Positions 27,227-36,245 of a DNA stretch of 64,000 nucleotides are shown here, one piece after another. The DNA is from Alistipes sp. (GTDB lineage Bacteria > Bacteroidota > Bacteroidia > Bacteroidales > Rikenellaceae), in NCBI GenBank assembly GCA_022767745.1, contig JALENN010000002.1, positions 1-64,000 of the forward strand. Reading direction: 5' to 3'. The notes below the pieces were generated by a model that was not told where the DNA came from, did no database searches, and saw only the letters and a list, made by a program, of their open reading frames with translations. The position numbers were made by a program, and so were the translations under genes. The number at the start of each line of letters is the position of its first letter. Position 1 is the stretch's first letter.

Positions 27227-28414
27227 ATGTACGGAAAGATCAAGGAACACCTCCGCAAGGAGCTGGCCGACATCAAGGCTGCCGGCCTCTACAAGAACGA
27301 ACGTGTGATCTGCTCGCCACAGCGTGCCGAGATCGACGTCGCCGGCAAGAAGGTTCTCAACTTCTGCGCCAACAACTATCTGGGCCTTTCGGACAACCCG
27401 CGCCTTATCGAGGCGGCGAAGCGTGCGATGGACGCGCGCGGCTTCGGTATGTCGTCGGTGCGTTTCATCTGCGGCTGCCAGGACATCCACAAGGAGCTGG
27501 AGAAGGCCATCTCGGACTACTTCGGCACCGAGGATACGATCCTCTACGCCGCCTGCTTCGACGCCAACGGCGGAGTGTTCGAGCCTCTGCTGACGGAGCA
27601 GGACGCCATCATCTCTGACGCCCTGAACCACGCGTCGATCATCGATGGCGTGCGTCTGTGCAAGGCCGTGCGTTACCGCTACGCCAACGCCGACATGGAC
27701 GAGCTCGAGGATTGCCTCAAGCGCGCACAGGCACAGCGCTTCCGCATCATCGTGACCGACGGTGTCTTCTCGATGGACGGCAACGCCGCGCCGCTGGACA
27801 AGATCTGCGCCCTGGCCGAGAAGTACGACGCCATGGTCATGGTCGACGAGTGCCACTCGGCGGGTGTGCTGGGCAAGACGGGCCGCGGTATCACCGAGCT
27901 CTACAACCTGCGCGGTCAGGTCGACATCCTCACCGGTACGCTGGGCAAGGCCTTCGGCGGTGCCGTGGGCGGCTTCACTACGGGCCGTGCCGAGATCATC
28001 GACATGCTGCGCCAGCGCTCGCGTCCCTATCTCTTCTCGAACTCGCTGCCGCCCGCAGTCGTAGGTGCCGGTATCGAGATGTTCCGCATGCTGGCCGAGA
28101 GCGACGAGCTGCATGACCGCCTTGTTGCCAACGTCGAGCACTTCCGCACCAAGATGATGGCCGCCGGCTTCGATATCAAGCCCACGCAGTCGGCCATCTG
28201 CGCCGTTATGCTCTACGACGCCAAGCTGTCGCAGGACTTCGCAGCGCGCCTGCAGGACGAGGGTATCTTCGTCACGGGCTTCTACTATCCCGTCGTACCG
28301 AAGGGACAGGCCCGTATCCGCGTACAGGTGTCGGCAGGCCACACGACCGAGCAGCTCGACCGCTGCGTCGAGGCCTTCGTCAAGATCGGCAAGGAGTTGG
28401 GTGTGTTAAAGTAG
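27227..28414 (+). CDS. kbl: Glycine C-acetyltransferase (2-amino-3-ketobutyrate CoA ligase)
   Basis: This 395-residue cytoplasmic enzyme belongs to the alpha-oxoamine synthase family of PLP enzymes. It has LNFCANNYLGLSDNP near the N-terminus, GFGMSSVRFICG, DECHSAGVLG and the PLP-binding Lys241 in TLGKAFGGAVGGF. It interconverts 2-amino-3-ketobutyrate plus CoA with glycine plus acetyl-CoA, in threonine breakdown. Length is normal for Kbl (about 395-398) and the signature fits Kbl better than serine palmitoyltransferase or BioF, though those relatives share the fold. No threonine dehydrogenase gene follows; instead an Lrp-type regulator starts 6 bases downstream and may sense an amino acid and control the operon. 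Confidence 0.9.
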   Translation: MYGKIKEHLRKELADIKAAGLYKNERVICSPQRAEIDVAGKKVLNFCANNYLGLSDNPRLIEAAKRAMDARGFGMSSVRFICGCQDIHKELEKAISDYFGTEDTILYAACFDANGGVFEPLLTEQDAIISDALNHASIIDGVRLCKAVRYRYANADMDELEDCLKRAQAQRFRIIVTDGVFSMDGNAAPLDKICALAEKYDAMVMVDECHSAGVLGKTGRGITELYNLRGQVDILTGTLGKAFGGAVGGFTTGRAEIIDMLRQRSRPYLFSNSLPPAVVGAGIEMFRMLAESDELHDRLVANVEHFRTKMMAAGFDIKPTQSAICAVMLYDAKLSQDFAARLQDEGIFVTGFYYPVVPKGQARIRVQVSAGHTTEQLDRCVEAFVKIGKELGVLK

Positions 28415-28420
28415 GATCCT

Positions 28421-28894
28421 ATGGCAAAGACGACGTTGGACGCTACCGACCGTAAGATACTGCGGTTCCTGATAAAGAATGCCCGTATGCCCTACCTCGA
28501 GATCGCGCGCGAGTGCGGTATCTCGGGTGCGGCCATCCACCAGCGCATCAAGAAGTTGGAGGATATGGGCGTGATCATGGGCAGCCGCCTTGTTGTGGCC
28601 CCCAAGTCGCTGGGTTTCGACGTGTGCGCCTTCATTAGCATACGCGTGTCGGACCTCACGCGGCAGCAGGATACCGTGGAGCTGTTGCGCAAGATCCCCG
28701 AGATCGTCGAGTGTCATTACATTACGGGTTCCTACAACCTGATGGTGAAGCTCTATTGCGTGGATAACGAACACCTCATGCGTACGATCTTCGACCACAT
28801 ACTGCAGGTGCAGGGCGTGTCGAGTACGCAGACCTATATCTCGCTCAACGAGTCGTTCCAGCGCGAGATTCATGTCGACAGCCTCGACGACTAG
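28421..28894 (+). CDS. Lrp/AsnC-family transcriptional regulator
   Basis: This 157-residue protein has an N-terminal winged helix (about 8-60; DATDRKILRFLIKNARMPYL, CGISGAAIHQRIKKLEDMGVI) and a C-terminal RAM/AsnC effector domain (about 70-150; ECHYITGSYNLMVKLYC). Family members form octamers and respond to amino acids. Lying 6 bases after kbl it is co-transcribed with it and is a good candidate regulator of glycine/threonine metabolism or of its own operon. A terminator follows 25 bases after the stop. Confidence 0.9.
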   Translation: MAKTTLDATDRKILRFLIKNARMPYLEIARECGISGAAIHQRIKKLEDMGVIMGSRLVVAPKSLGFDVCAFISIRVSDLTRQQDTVELLRKIPEIVECHYITGSYNLMVKLYCVDNEHLMRTIFDHILQVQGVSSTQTYISLNESFQREIHVDSLDD

Positions 28895-28919
28895 CCGGAC
28901 TGCACGATACGTAAAACAG

Positions 28920-28949
28920 ACAGCCGCGACCCTTTCAGGTTGCGGCTGT
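28920..28949. terminator. Rho-independent terminator between lrp-type gene and araC-type gene
   Basis: ACAGCCGCGACC (28920-28931), loop of six, GGTTGCGGCTGT (28938-28949) form a 12-bp stem with one wobble pair, then CTGTTTTTT. It serves the plus-strand unit and may also serve the convergent regulator. Confidence 0.85.
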
Positions 28950-28969
28950 CTGTTTTTTCCGTGGACGCG

Positions 28970-29860
28970 TTATTTGTCCTGCCCGCCCGCTGTCTGCGAT
29001 GGCGGTAGGCCGAATTGCTGCTTGAAGGCGCGCGAGAAGTGGCTGAGGCTCTTGAATCCCACCTCGGCGCATACGGCGGCGGGCCGCTCGCCCTGCATGA
29101 TGCGGCGGCGCGCCTCCTCCAGGCGGCGGCGTATGATCCATCGGCGCGGCGGCATGCCGAAGGTAGCGGAAAACTCCTGCTTGAATGCCGCGAGCGAGCG
29201 TCCCGAGTAGTGCGCCAGCCCTGCCAGGTCGAGCTCCTGCATGTAGTACTGCTCCATGAACTGCCGCAGGTCGCTCTTGGCGGGTGCGGCGAAGTCGAAG
29301 AGCAGTGCCGTGAGGTCGGGCTCTATCTCGATGAGCGTGAGTACCGTCTCCTGCATCTTCAGCTCCATGAGTCTCTGGCCGGGAAAGCGCTCCGACTTGA
29401 AGTACGAGGCGAGCGTAGAGAAGAGGTTGTCGAGGAACGCGTGGCGCGGCAGGGGTATGTATGCCGACGCGGGCGGCGGCAGCAGGCCGCGGAGCGAGAT
29501 GGCGTTCTGCGTGAGTGTGCGGCGCAGCATCGGCACGGTGAGGTAGAAGAACAGCCCCTCGAACGGCTCGCCGTCGGGCAGCGAGCGCGACGTCTTGCGG
29601 CACATGTGGTTGCGGCGCAGTATGTAGGCGTCGCCGCGGCGCAGGGCATGGCTGCGGCTCCTCTCGGTGACGAGCAGCTCGCCCGAGCAGACGTATACGA
29701 GCATGTGCTCGGTCACCACGCCGCTGCATTGCGTGGTGTCGGTTATGCGGCAGTAGTGTATGTAGTTGCCGTAGTGTATGGTGGTGACGCCGCCCTCGGT
29801 GTCCTTGGTCAGCGCCGTGTCGGTGGGTGTGCCGCTGCGGCGGCTCTCGCTCTGTTCCAT
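28970..29860 (-). CDS. AraC-family transcriptional regulator
   Basis: This 296-residue protein has an N-terminal cupin-like region (about 25-130; VYVCSGELLVTE, LRRGDAYILRRNHMCRK) and a C-terminal AraC DNA-binding domain (about 195-290; LDLAGLAHYSGRSLAAFKQE, then VCAEVGFKSLSHFSRAFKQQ). It resembles the stress or effector-sensing AraC proteins rather than sugar hybrid two-component systems. It is divergent from the alpha/beta hydrolase lipoprotein gene at 30047, whose transcription it could control. The 187-base gap between the starts contains two minus-strand TATATTTG boxes (at 29895-29902 and 29967-29974). Confidence 0.85.
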   Translation of the reverse strand: MEQSESRRSGTPTDTALTKDTEGGVTTIHYGNYIHYCRITDTTQCSGVVTEHMLVYVCSGELLVTERSRSHALRRGDAYILRRNHMCRKTSRSLPDGEPFEGLFFYLTVPMLRRTLTQNAISLRGLLPPPASAYIPLPRHAFLDNLFSTLASYFKSERFPGQRLMELKMQETVLTLIEIEPDLTALLFDFAAPAKSDLRQFMEQYYMQELDLAGLAHYSGRSLAAFKQEFSATFGMPPRRWIIRRRLEEARRRIMQGERPAAVCAEVGFKSLSHFSRAFKQQFGLPPSQTAGGQDK

Positions 29861-30009
29861 GCGTGTTGCGGTTTGGTGCGGGCTGTTGCTGTTGCAAATA
29901 TAGCGCGCGGGGCCGGCGGGAGTGTTGCCCGTGCGGCCGTAATTGTTGCCCCTGCGGCTATTTTACCAAATATAACACAAAAATCACAAGTTTCAACCGC
30001 ACGTGAGCT

Positions 30010-30017
30010 TATTTTTG
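30010..30017 (+). promoter_or_regulatory. Candidate -7 box of the alpha/beta hydrolase gene
   Basis: TATTTTTG matches TAnnTTTG and lies 29 bases before the ATG at 30047. No TTTG sits at the usual distance upstream, in line with control by the divergent AraC regulator. Confidence 0.4.
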
Positions 30018-30046
30018 CGTCATAAAACCATACGATCCTACGTTAT

Positions 30047-31114
30047 ATGAACACAAAAAGAAATATTGCGATGGCGGCGCTGGGCCTGCTCCTTGCTTCG
30101 GGATGCGGCACGACGGCGACCGTCGCCACAAAAAACGACAGCGACATGGATAATCTGACTCTTACGGCCGAGTGGGACAAGGTCTTCCCGCAGAGCGACA
30201 AGGTGACACATTCGAAGGTGACGTTCCGCAACCGTTACGGCATAACGCTTGCGGCCGACCTCTACATACCGCGCGACGCGGCGGCGCCGATGGCGGCCAT
30301 TGCCGTGAGCGGCCCGTTCGGCGCGGTTAAGGAGCAGGTGTCGGGCCTCTATGCCCAGACGCTGGCCGAGCGCGGCTTCCTCACGATAGCCTTCGACCCC
30401 TCGTACACGGGCGAGAGCGGCGGCGAGCCCCGCTATGTGGCTTCGCCCGACATCAATACCGAGGATTTCTGCGCGGCGGTGGACTACCTCTCGACGCGTG
30501 ACGATGTCGATCCCGAGCGTATCGGCATCCTGGGCGTATGCGGCTGGGGTGGCCTTGCCATCAATGCCGCTGCCGTCGACACGCGCATCAAGGCCACGGT
30601 GGCCTCTACGATGTACGACATGAGCCGCGTTACGGCCAACGGCTACTTCGATTCGATGGATGCCGACGCGCGCTACGACCTGCGCCGCCGCCTGAGCGCG
30701 CAGCGCACCGAGGATGCCCGCAGCGGCAGCTACGCCCGTGCGGGCGGTGTGGTCGATCCCCTGCCCGACGATGCCCCGCAGTTCGTGAAGGACTACTACG
30801 CCTACTACAAGACGCCGCGCGGCTACCACAAGCGTTCGCTCAACTCGAACGAGGGGTGGAACGTCACCTCGTCGGTTTCGTTCCTCAACATGCCGCTGCT
30901 GGCCTACAGCGACGAGATACGCAGCGCCGTGCTTGTCATCCACGGCGAGAAGGCCCACTCGCGCTATTTCGGCGAGGATGCCTTCCGCCGCCTGAAGGGC
31001 GACAACAAGGAGCTGATGATAATCCCCGGCGCCTCGCATGTCGACCTCTACGACAACCTCGACGTGATACCGTTCGACCGCATCGAGGCCTTCTACCGCG
31101 AGTATCTCAAATAA
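30047..31114 (+). CDS. Alpha/beta hydrolase lipoprotein with a Cys nucleophile motif
   Basis: This 355-residue protein has a signal peptide and lipobox LLASGC (Cys near residue 20). The hydrolase fold follows: oxyanion region AVSGPFGAVKEQ, then GILGVCGWGG where the nucleophile elbow reads G-x-C-x-G, and a late His in PGASHVDLYDN. Cys in place of Ser at the elbow is the pattern of dienelactone hydrolase. Relatives of the YcjY/dienelactone-hydrolase-like group are often near metabolite-responsive regulators. The acid residue may be the Asp of HVDLYD or one before. It may act on a lactone or ester in the periplasm; the substrate is unknown. An AraC gene is divergent. Confidence 0.75.
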   Translation: MNTKRNIAMAALGLLLASGCGTTATVATKNDSDMDNLTLTAEWDKVFPQSDKVTHSKVTFRNRYGITLAADLYIPRDAAAPMAAIAVSGPFGAVKEQVSGLYAQTLAERGFLTIAFDPSYTGESGGEPRYVASPDINTEDFCAAVDYLSTRDDVDPERIGILGVCGWGGLAINAAAVDTRIKATVASTMYDMSRVTANGYFDSMDADARYDLRRRLSAQRTEDARSGSYARAGGVVDPLPDDAPQFVKDYYAYYKTPRGYHKRSLNSNEGWNVTSSVSFLNMPLLAYSDEIRSAVLVIHGEKAHSRYFGEDAFRRLKGDNKELMIIPGASHVDLYDNLDVIPFDRIEAFYREYLK

Positions 31115-31138
31115 GCGGCCCGTAGCGGGGAGTATAAA

Positions 31139-31179
31139 CGCCGAGGCAGCCATTCCCTTTATGGGTGGCTGCCTCGGCG
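31139..31179. terminator. Bidirectional terminator with 14-bp stem
   Basis: CGCCGAGGCAGCCA (31139-31152) pairs perfectly with TGGCTGCCTCGGCG (31166-31179), loop of 13, then GTTTG. It separates the convergent hydrolase and phosphodiesterase genes. Confidence 0.85.
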
Positions 31180-31207
31180 TTTGTCGCTGCGTGTGCGGCT
31201 GAGGACA

Positions 31208-32044
31208 TCAATACTCGGCCGTCAGCACCACGGGATAGTGGTCCGAGATGTAGGGCGCACCGTAGTTCTCGTCGCAGAGCACCTTGAAGGTGAGCGGCTT
31301 GGCGCCGCGCAGGAAGATGTGGTCGATGACGGCATCGTTGGAGCGGCCCCAGTCGTTGAACGTGGCGCGGTTGTCGCTCTCGGGGGCGGCGCTGCGGGCC
31401 TCGGTCATAACGGCCTTCAGGGGGTCGAAGATGGGGTCGTCGTCAGGCGAGTTGAAGTCGGCCGTCAGGAAGAGGGGTGTCTCCTTGTCGAAGAGCTCGG
31501 CTATCTTGGCCACGATGAGCTTTATCGACTCCTTGCGTGCCGTGGGGCCCATGTGGTCGAGATGGGTGTTCATGTAGCCCACGCGGCGGCCGTCGGCCTT
31601 GCTGCGCAGCAGCACCCAGGTGCAGGTGCGCTTGCAGGCGGCGTCCCATCCCATCGACACCTGGTCGGGCGTCTCCGAGAGCCAGAAGGTGCCGCTCTTC
31701 TCGAGCTCGAAGTCGGCGTCGCGGTAGTATATGGCCATCATCTCGCCCTCGGCCTTGCCGTCCTCGCGGCCCACGCCTATGCGCTTGTAGTCGGGCAGGT
31801 TCTCGTCGAGGAATGCCACCTGGTCGGGACATGCCTCCTGCAGTCCGAGCAGCGTCGGCTGCTGGTCGTTGATCATGTTTATCGATGCCTGCTTGCGGTT
31901 CTCCCAGCGGTTGTCGCCGTCGGCATCGGGGGCGGCGCTCATGCGGATGTTGTACGAAATGACCTTGATGGGGGTCGGCTGCTGCGCCGTGCCGCACGAA
32001 ACGAGGGCGGCGACGCATGCGATGAGCGTAAGGATCTTTTTCAT
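31208..32044 (-). CDS. Endonuclease/exonuclease/phosphatase-family lipoprotein
   Basis: This 278-residue protein has a lipobox (AALVSC, Cys near residue 17) and the full metal-dependent phosphoesterase motif set: SYNIR near the start, LGLQE (metal Glu), NTHLDHMG (catalytic His), TADFNSPDDDP (Asp/Asn), IDHIFLRG and the final SDHYPVVLT (Asp-His). Members cleave phosphodiesters in sphingomyelin, inositol phosphates or nucleic acids. A surface location suggests scavenging of host or dietary phosphoester or lipid head groups. It is the last gene of a long minus-strand run, 124 bases after folE, and may have its own promoter. Confidence 0.85.
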   Translation of the reverse strand: MKKILTLIACVAALVSCGTAQQPTPIKVISYNIRMSAAPDADGDNRWENRKQASINMINDQQPTLLGLQEACPDQVAFLDENLPDYKRIGVGREDGKAEGEMMAIYYRDADFELEKSGTFWLSETPDQVSMGWDAACKRTCTWVLLRSKADGRRVGYMNTHLDHMGPTARKESIKLIVAKIAELFDKETPLFLTADFNSPDDDPIFDPLKAVMTEARSAAPESDNRATFNDWGRSNDAVIDHIFLRGAKPLTFKVLCDENYGAPYISDHYPVVLTAEY

Positions 32045-32168
32045 GATATGTTTGTTGTTTTGGTCGTTTCCGGTTTTCGGACCGCGCTGTGCCGCGCCGC
32101 TTGGGCGGCGTTCGGTGCCGTTGCGGCTCGTCTGGCGCCTGCGGTCGGGACATCGGTGCCCCGGCAGG

Positions 32169-32780
32169 CTAACGGTACTTGTTGCTGATCAGAGTTAAAA
32201 ACTCCTCGCGTGTGCGGGTGTCCTTGAGGAATACTCCGGTGAAGGCCGACGTCGTTGTCGCCGAGCCCAGCTTCTCGATGCCGCGCATCTGCATGCACAT
32301 GTGGCTTGCCTCGATGACCACGGCCACGCCTATGGGGTTAAGGGCGCGCTGTATGCAGTCGCGTATCTGCACCGTGAGGCGCTCCTGTACCTGCAGGCGG
32401 CGTGCGTAGCACTCCACCACGCGGGCGATCTTCGACAGGCCGGTGATGTATCCGTTGGGTATGTATGCCACGTGGGCCTTGCCCACGAAGGGCATGAGGT
32501 GGTGTTCGCAGAGCGAGAAGAGCTCGATGTCCTTCACGAGCACCATCTGCTTGTACTCCTCGCGGAATATGGCCGAGGTCACTATCTGCACGGGATCCTG
32601 CGCATAGCCCTTGGTGATGAACGACATGGCCTTGGCCACACGTTCGGGGGTCTTGAGCAGCCCCTCGCGCGTGGGGTCCTCGCCCAGCAGCGAGAGTATC
32701 TCGCGGTAGTGGTAGCTCAGCTTCTCGATACGCTCGGCATCGTAGATGTCCTCGCGTCTGTAATTCTCTTTCTGTTCCAT
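32169..32780 (-). CDS. folE: GTP cyclohydrolase I
   Basis: This 203-residue enzyme converts GTP to 7,8-dihydroneopterin triphosphate, the first step of folate and queuosine-type pteridine synthesis. Motifs include [20 protein letters not shown], the zinc site [19 protein letters not shown] (Cys and His ligands) and [20 protein letters not shown]. Length matches type IA FolE. It lies 72 bases after rdgB in a minus-strand run; grouping of two nucleotide-related enzymes is consistent with a shared transcript. Confidence 0.95.
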   Translation of the reverse strand: MEQKENYRREDIYDAERIEKLSYHYREILSLLGEDPTREGLLKTPERVAKAMSFITKGYAQDPVQIVTSAIFREEYKQMVLVKDIELFSLCEHHLMPFVGKAHVAYIPNGYITGLSKIARVVECYARRLQVQERLTVQIRDCIQRALNPIGVAVVIEASHMCMQMRGIEKLGSATTTSAFTGVFLKDTRTREEFLTLISNKYR

Positions 32781-32852
32781 AGCGGGGCAAAGTTAGCGCT
32801 CTTCGTCGTAAAAAACAATTCGCGCGGGCCTTTCATTGTCGCGGTGCGTGGG

Positions 32853-33434
32853 CTATCGCTTCCCGCCGCGGAGGTGCTCGGCCAGTAGGCGCACGGCGCG
32901 GCCGCGGTGCGAGATGGCGTTCTTCTCTTCGGCCGACATCTGGGCGAAGGTGCGCTCCTCGCCCTCGGGGACGAACAGCGGGTCGTAGCCGAAGCCGTCG
33001 GCGCCGTGCTCCTCGCGTGCGATGCGGCCCTCGACTATGCCCTCGAAGAGGTGCTCGCCGTCGCCGTCTATGAGCGCTATGGCCGTGCGGAAGCGTGCGC
33101 GGCGGTTCTCCTTGTCGGCCAGACGCTCGAGCAGCAGGCGCTTGTTGGCCTCGTCGTCGTGGCCGTCGGTGGCGTAGCGTGCCGAGTGCACGCCCGGCTC
33201 GCCGCCCAGCGCCTCAACCTCGAGGCCCGTGTCGTCGGCAAAGCAGTCGAGGCCCGTGCGCGAGCGTATGTAGCGCGCCTTGGCCAGGGCGTTGCCCTCG
33301 AGTGTGGGTTCGTTCTCGGGTATGTCCTCGGTGATGCCGCACTCGCGCGGCGTGACGAGGGTGAATGTGTCGCCCAGTGCCTGCGACACCTCGCGCAGCT
33401 TGTGGGCGTTGTTCGTTGCGAATACTATTTTCAT
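32853..33434 (-). CDS. rdgB: XTP/dITP diphosphatase (HAM1/RdgB family)
   Basis: This 193-residue protein removes non-canonical purine nucleoside triphosphates from the pool. The family signatures are FATNNAHKLREVSQAL at the N-terminus (usually SxNxxKxxE), CFADDTGLEVEALGGEPGVHSARYA in the middle and GFGYDPLFVPEGEERTFAQM then KNAISHRGRA at the end. It starts 13 bases after the stop of the symporter gene, so the two are co-transcribed. Confidence 0.95.
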   Translation of the reverse strand: MKIVFATNNAHKLREVSQALGDTFTLVTPRECGITEDIPENEPTLEGNALAKARYIRSRTGLDCFADDTGLEVEALGGEPGVHSARYATDGHDDEANKRLLLERLADKENRRARFRTAIALIDGDGEHLFEGIVEGRIAREEHGADGFGYDPLFVPEGEERTFAQMSAEEKNAISHRGRAVRLLAEHLRGGKR

Positions 33435-33447
33435 CGTGTTGGCAGTG

Positions 33448-34635
33448 TTAATCCGTATCGTTGTGCCGTGTGCGGCGGCCCGATGCCGTCGTGGCGTCGA
33501 TGATCACGGCCAGGGCGCCGTCGCCTGTCACGTTGCACGCCGTGCCGAAGCTGTCCATGGCCACATAGAGCGATATCATCAGCGCCTGGTCCTCGGGCGA
33601 GAAGCCGAGCATCGAGGCGAGGATTCCGAGCGCCGCCATGATCGCGCCGCCCGGGACGCCGGGTGCGGCCACCATCGTCACGCCGAGCATGAGGATGAAG
33701 CCCGCGAATAGGGGCAGGTCGTAGGCCATGCCCTGCATTATCATCAGCGCCAGTGCGCAGGCCACGATCTTGAGCATGCTGCCCGAGAGGTGGATCGTGG
33801 CGCAGAGCGGTATGACGAAGCCCGCTATCTGCTCGCTCACGCCCAGCGAGCGCGTCTGAGCCAGGGTTACGGGTATCGTCGCGGCCGACGACTGTGTGCC
33901 GAGGGCCGTAAAGTATGCGGGCATCATGCGCCCGAGCATGCGCAGGGGGTTGCGGCGGGCGATGGCCCCGGCCACGCCGTAGAGGGCCAGCAGCCACACC
34001 ACGTGCAGGGCGAAGATCACGCCTATGATCTTGATGAACACGCCGAGCACGCGGAACGCCTCGCCCGTGGCGGTCATGCCGGCGAAGATGCCGAATATGT
34101 AGACGGGCAGCAGGGGCAGGATGACGGTCTCGATTGTCATCGACACTATGTCGCGGAACTCCGTGGCGGCGCGTCGCATGACGTCGCCGCGCAGGTGCGC
34201 CATCCCCAGCCCGAGCATGAAGGCCAGCACGAGTGCCGTCATGACGTTCATCAGGGGCGGTATCTGCACCGTGAAGAAGGGATCCAGCCCCGATGCCTCG
34301 GCGGCGGTCTCCACCTCGACGTGCGAGGATATGAGCGAGGGAAAGAGCGCCTCGCCAGTGAAGTAGGAGGCGAATCCCGCGGCCACCGACGCGGCGTATG
34401 CCAGCAGCGTCGTGAGCAGCAGCAGGCGTCCCGCGCCGCGCCCTATGTCGGCGATGGCGGGGGCCACGAGGCCCACGATTATGAGCGGTATGGCGAACTC
34501 GAGGAACTGGCTGAACAGGGCGTTGAACGTGACGAATATCCTCACCGCCCATGTGGGCAGCACGCCTCCGAGGGCCACTCCGAGGGCTATGGCCGCCAGT
34601 ACGCGCGGCAGGAGCCCGAACCGTATCTTCTTCAT
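33448..34635 (-). CDS. Dicarboxylate/amino acid:cation symporter
   Basis: This 395-residue integral membrane protein of the DAACS (glutamate/aspartate/C4-dicarboxylate carrier) family has about eight hydrophobic helices. Typical motifs are TALGTQSSAATIPVTL (first re-entrant loop, serine-rich), FVIPLCATIHLSGS, GVPGGAIMAALG and MDSFGTACNVTGDGALAVII (substrate- and sodium-binding end). It should import an acidic amino acid or dicarboxylate with Na+ or H+. Substrate is not clear from sequence. It lies between a lipoprotein gene (32 bases upstream) and rdgB. Confidence 0.9.
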   Translation of the reverse strand: MKKIRFGLLPRVLAAIALGVALGGVLPTWAVRIFVTFNALFSQFLEFAIPLIIVGLVAPAIADIGRGAGRLLLLTTLLAYAASVAAGFASYFTGEALFPSLISSHVEVETAAEASGLDPFFTVQIPPLMNVMTALVLAFMLGLGMAHLRGDVMRRAATEFRDIVSMTIETVILPLLPVYIFGIFAGMTATGEAFRVLGVFIKIIGVIFALHVVWLLALYGVAGAIARRNPLRMLGRMMPAYFTALGTQSSAATIPVTLAQTRSLGVSEQIAGFVIPLCATIHLSGSMLKIVACALALMIMQGMAYDLPLFAGFILMLGVTMVAAPGVPGGAIMAALGILASMLGFSPEDQALMISLYVAMDSFGTACNVTGDGALAVIIDATTASGRRTRHNDTD

Positions 34636-34667
34636 TGCAGGGTGTGGTTACGTTGTGTGCCGCGGCG

Positions 34668-35468
34668 TCAGTATATCCATGTCGAGGCGCTGCCCTCGTA
34701 CTCGATGTCGACGGTGTGGGGCGTGAGGTAGCGCGCCGTGGCCTTGTCTGTCGATCCGCGACTTGTGGCGTCGAGCTGCAGCGTGCCGCCCGTCATGCCG
34801 CTCATGCGGGCCGAGTAGGTTACGTCGTCGCGTATCTCCACCTCGAGTACGAGCTTGTCGTAACCGTAGCCGCAGACGCTCGTGAAGCGTCCCGAGAGGC
34901 TTATGGCCGAGTATCCCTCGAGCGGGTCGTCGGGCTCGAAGGTGAGGCGCACGCCCAGGTTGTCGGCTTCGGCATAGATGAACTCGCCGTTGGGGTCGGA
35001 CGGGGCCGGCACGTTGAACGTGTAGGTGTCGGGGGCGGTGCGGCGCAGCGTCGGGCGGCGGCTGCCGTCGTACTTGCCGTTTAGGTAGGCGTAGCTCCAT
35101 GCGGCGCCCTCGTCGCCGAGGCGCTTGCGGCCCGTGTCGATCTCCATTGTGGCGCTCTCCGATATGATGAGCCAGATGCCCTCGTTCTGGGCGTCGGGCA
35201 CGATGCGCTTGTCGTGGAAGAAGCGGTTGCGTATGGCCTCGCGCGTGGCGTCGTCCGCGGCGCCGATGTAGAGGTCGAGCCCCTGCATGCGGTCGATCGC
35301 CTTCGAGAACTCCTGCAGGGCGTCGTTGGCGTTGTTGAAGAGCATGTATCCGGCCGAGGTGTAGTCGAAGTCGCCGCTGCCCTTGTCCACGCGGCATGCT
35401 ACGGCCGCAAGGCCCGCCGCGACGATGACGGCGAGACGCATGGCGGCAGCTATGATTCGGTCTTTCAT
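34668..35468 (-). CDS. Lipoprotein of unknown function
   Basis: This 266-residue protein begins with a signal peptide and lipobox (GLAAVAC, Cys near residue 25). The mature part contains ADDATREAIRNRFFHDKRIV and beta-rich segments with many Thr/Tyr, ending TVDIEYEGSASTWIY. I see no known domain. It follows 23 bases after the beta-barrel protein gene, so the pair may act together in the outer membrane. The ATG at 35468 fits the signal peptide; the frame stays open upstream but overlaps the barrel gene. Confidence 0.7.
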   Translation of the reverse strand: MKDRIIAAAMRLAVIVAAGLAAVACRVDKGSGDFDYTSAGYMLFNNANDALQEFSKAIDRMQGLDLYIGAADDATREAIRNRFFHDKRIVPDAQNEGIWLIISESATMEIDTGRKRLGDEGAAWSYAYLNGKYDGSRRPTLRRTAPDTYTFNVPAPSDPNGEFIYAEADNLGVRLTFEPDDPLEGYSAISLSGRFTSVCGYGYDKLVLEVEIRDDVTYSARMSGMTGGTLQLDATSRGSTDKATARYLTPHTVDIEYEGSASTWIY

Positions 35469-35491
35469 GGCGTATCGTTTTTTGCGTGTTG

Positions 35492-36211
35492 TCAGAATCG
35501 GTATCCTATGCCCGCCGAGAATATTCCCTGCATGCCCGCCCCGACCTCGGCGAAACCGTAGAGGCGGCGGCCTACGCTCACGCCGACGATTGTGCCCGAC
35601 AGCCCTATGTATGCCTCGCTGCTGTCGTCGATGGAGCGCATGTCGACGGCGGGGCCTATGGCCAGCGCCGAGTAGCAGCGCACGATGGGTCGGTTGAGCC
35701 ACTGCAGGCGCAGCATGGGGGCGGCGCTGAGCGTGGTTACGTTGTCGGTGGCTATCCTGCGGCCGTTGCGGGCGTCGGTCACGTCGCCGTAGAGTCCCGT
35801 GTATGTGAATGCCACGCCTACGGCGAGGGCCTGTGTCACACGGTAGGTGTATGCCAGGGTCAGGCCGCCGGCCGTGGTGCGGGGCGAGCGGCGCACCTTC
35901 ACGAACTGCATGGCGTCGGGCGTGGCGAAGATGCCGGGGTAGAACCACGCGGTGCCGTTGCCGCCCCCGAGGCCCAGGTGGCCGTTGGTCAAGGTGAAGG
36001 GGAAGGCCCCGACCTTGAGCGACAGGTCGTGGCGCGGCTCTGTGCGCCAGGTGTCGTCGCCGACGGTGCGGCGCGGCGCGTTCCGTTGTGTGTCGGCGCG
36101 GCGCGGCGACGCCTCCGCGGGCTGCCGTGCTGCGGCGGTGCCGGCCGCGATGATCCCTGCGGCCAGCAGCAGGGCGGGCAGGGCCCTGCGTATAATGTTG
36201 CGTAATATCAT
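35492..36211 (-). CDS. Outer-membrane beta-barrel protein
   Basis: This 239-residue protein has a signal peptide (LLLAAGIIAAGTAAA) and alternating strands ending in the aromatic C-terminus IGYRF typical of outer-membrane barrels. It looks like an eight-stranded OmpW/PorT-like barrel (LTLAYTYRVTQALAVGVAFTYTG, then PMLRLQWL). Function is unknown; partnership with the lipoprotein encoded 23 bases downstream is likely. Start ATG 36211 is supported by the signal peptide, 34 bases after the HAD gene. Confidence 0.7.
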   Translation of the reverse strand: MILRNIIRRALPALLLAAGIIAAGTAAARQPAEASPRRADTQRNAPRRTVGDDTWRTEPRHDLSLKVGAFPFTLTNGHLGLGGGNGTAWFYPGIFATPDAMQFVKVRRSPRTTAGGLTLAYTYRVTQALAVGVAFTYTGLYGDVTDARNGRRIATDNVTTLSAAPMLRLQWLNRPIVRCYSALAIGPAVDMRSIDDSSEAYIGLSGTIVGVSVGRRLYGFAEVGAGMQGIFSAGIGYRF

Positions 36212-36245
36212 CTTCGTCGGTTGTTTTTCAATTCGGGCGGCGGGG

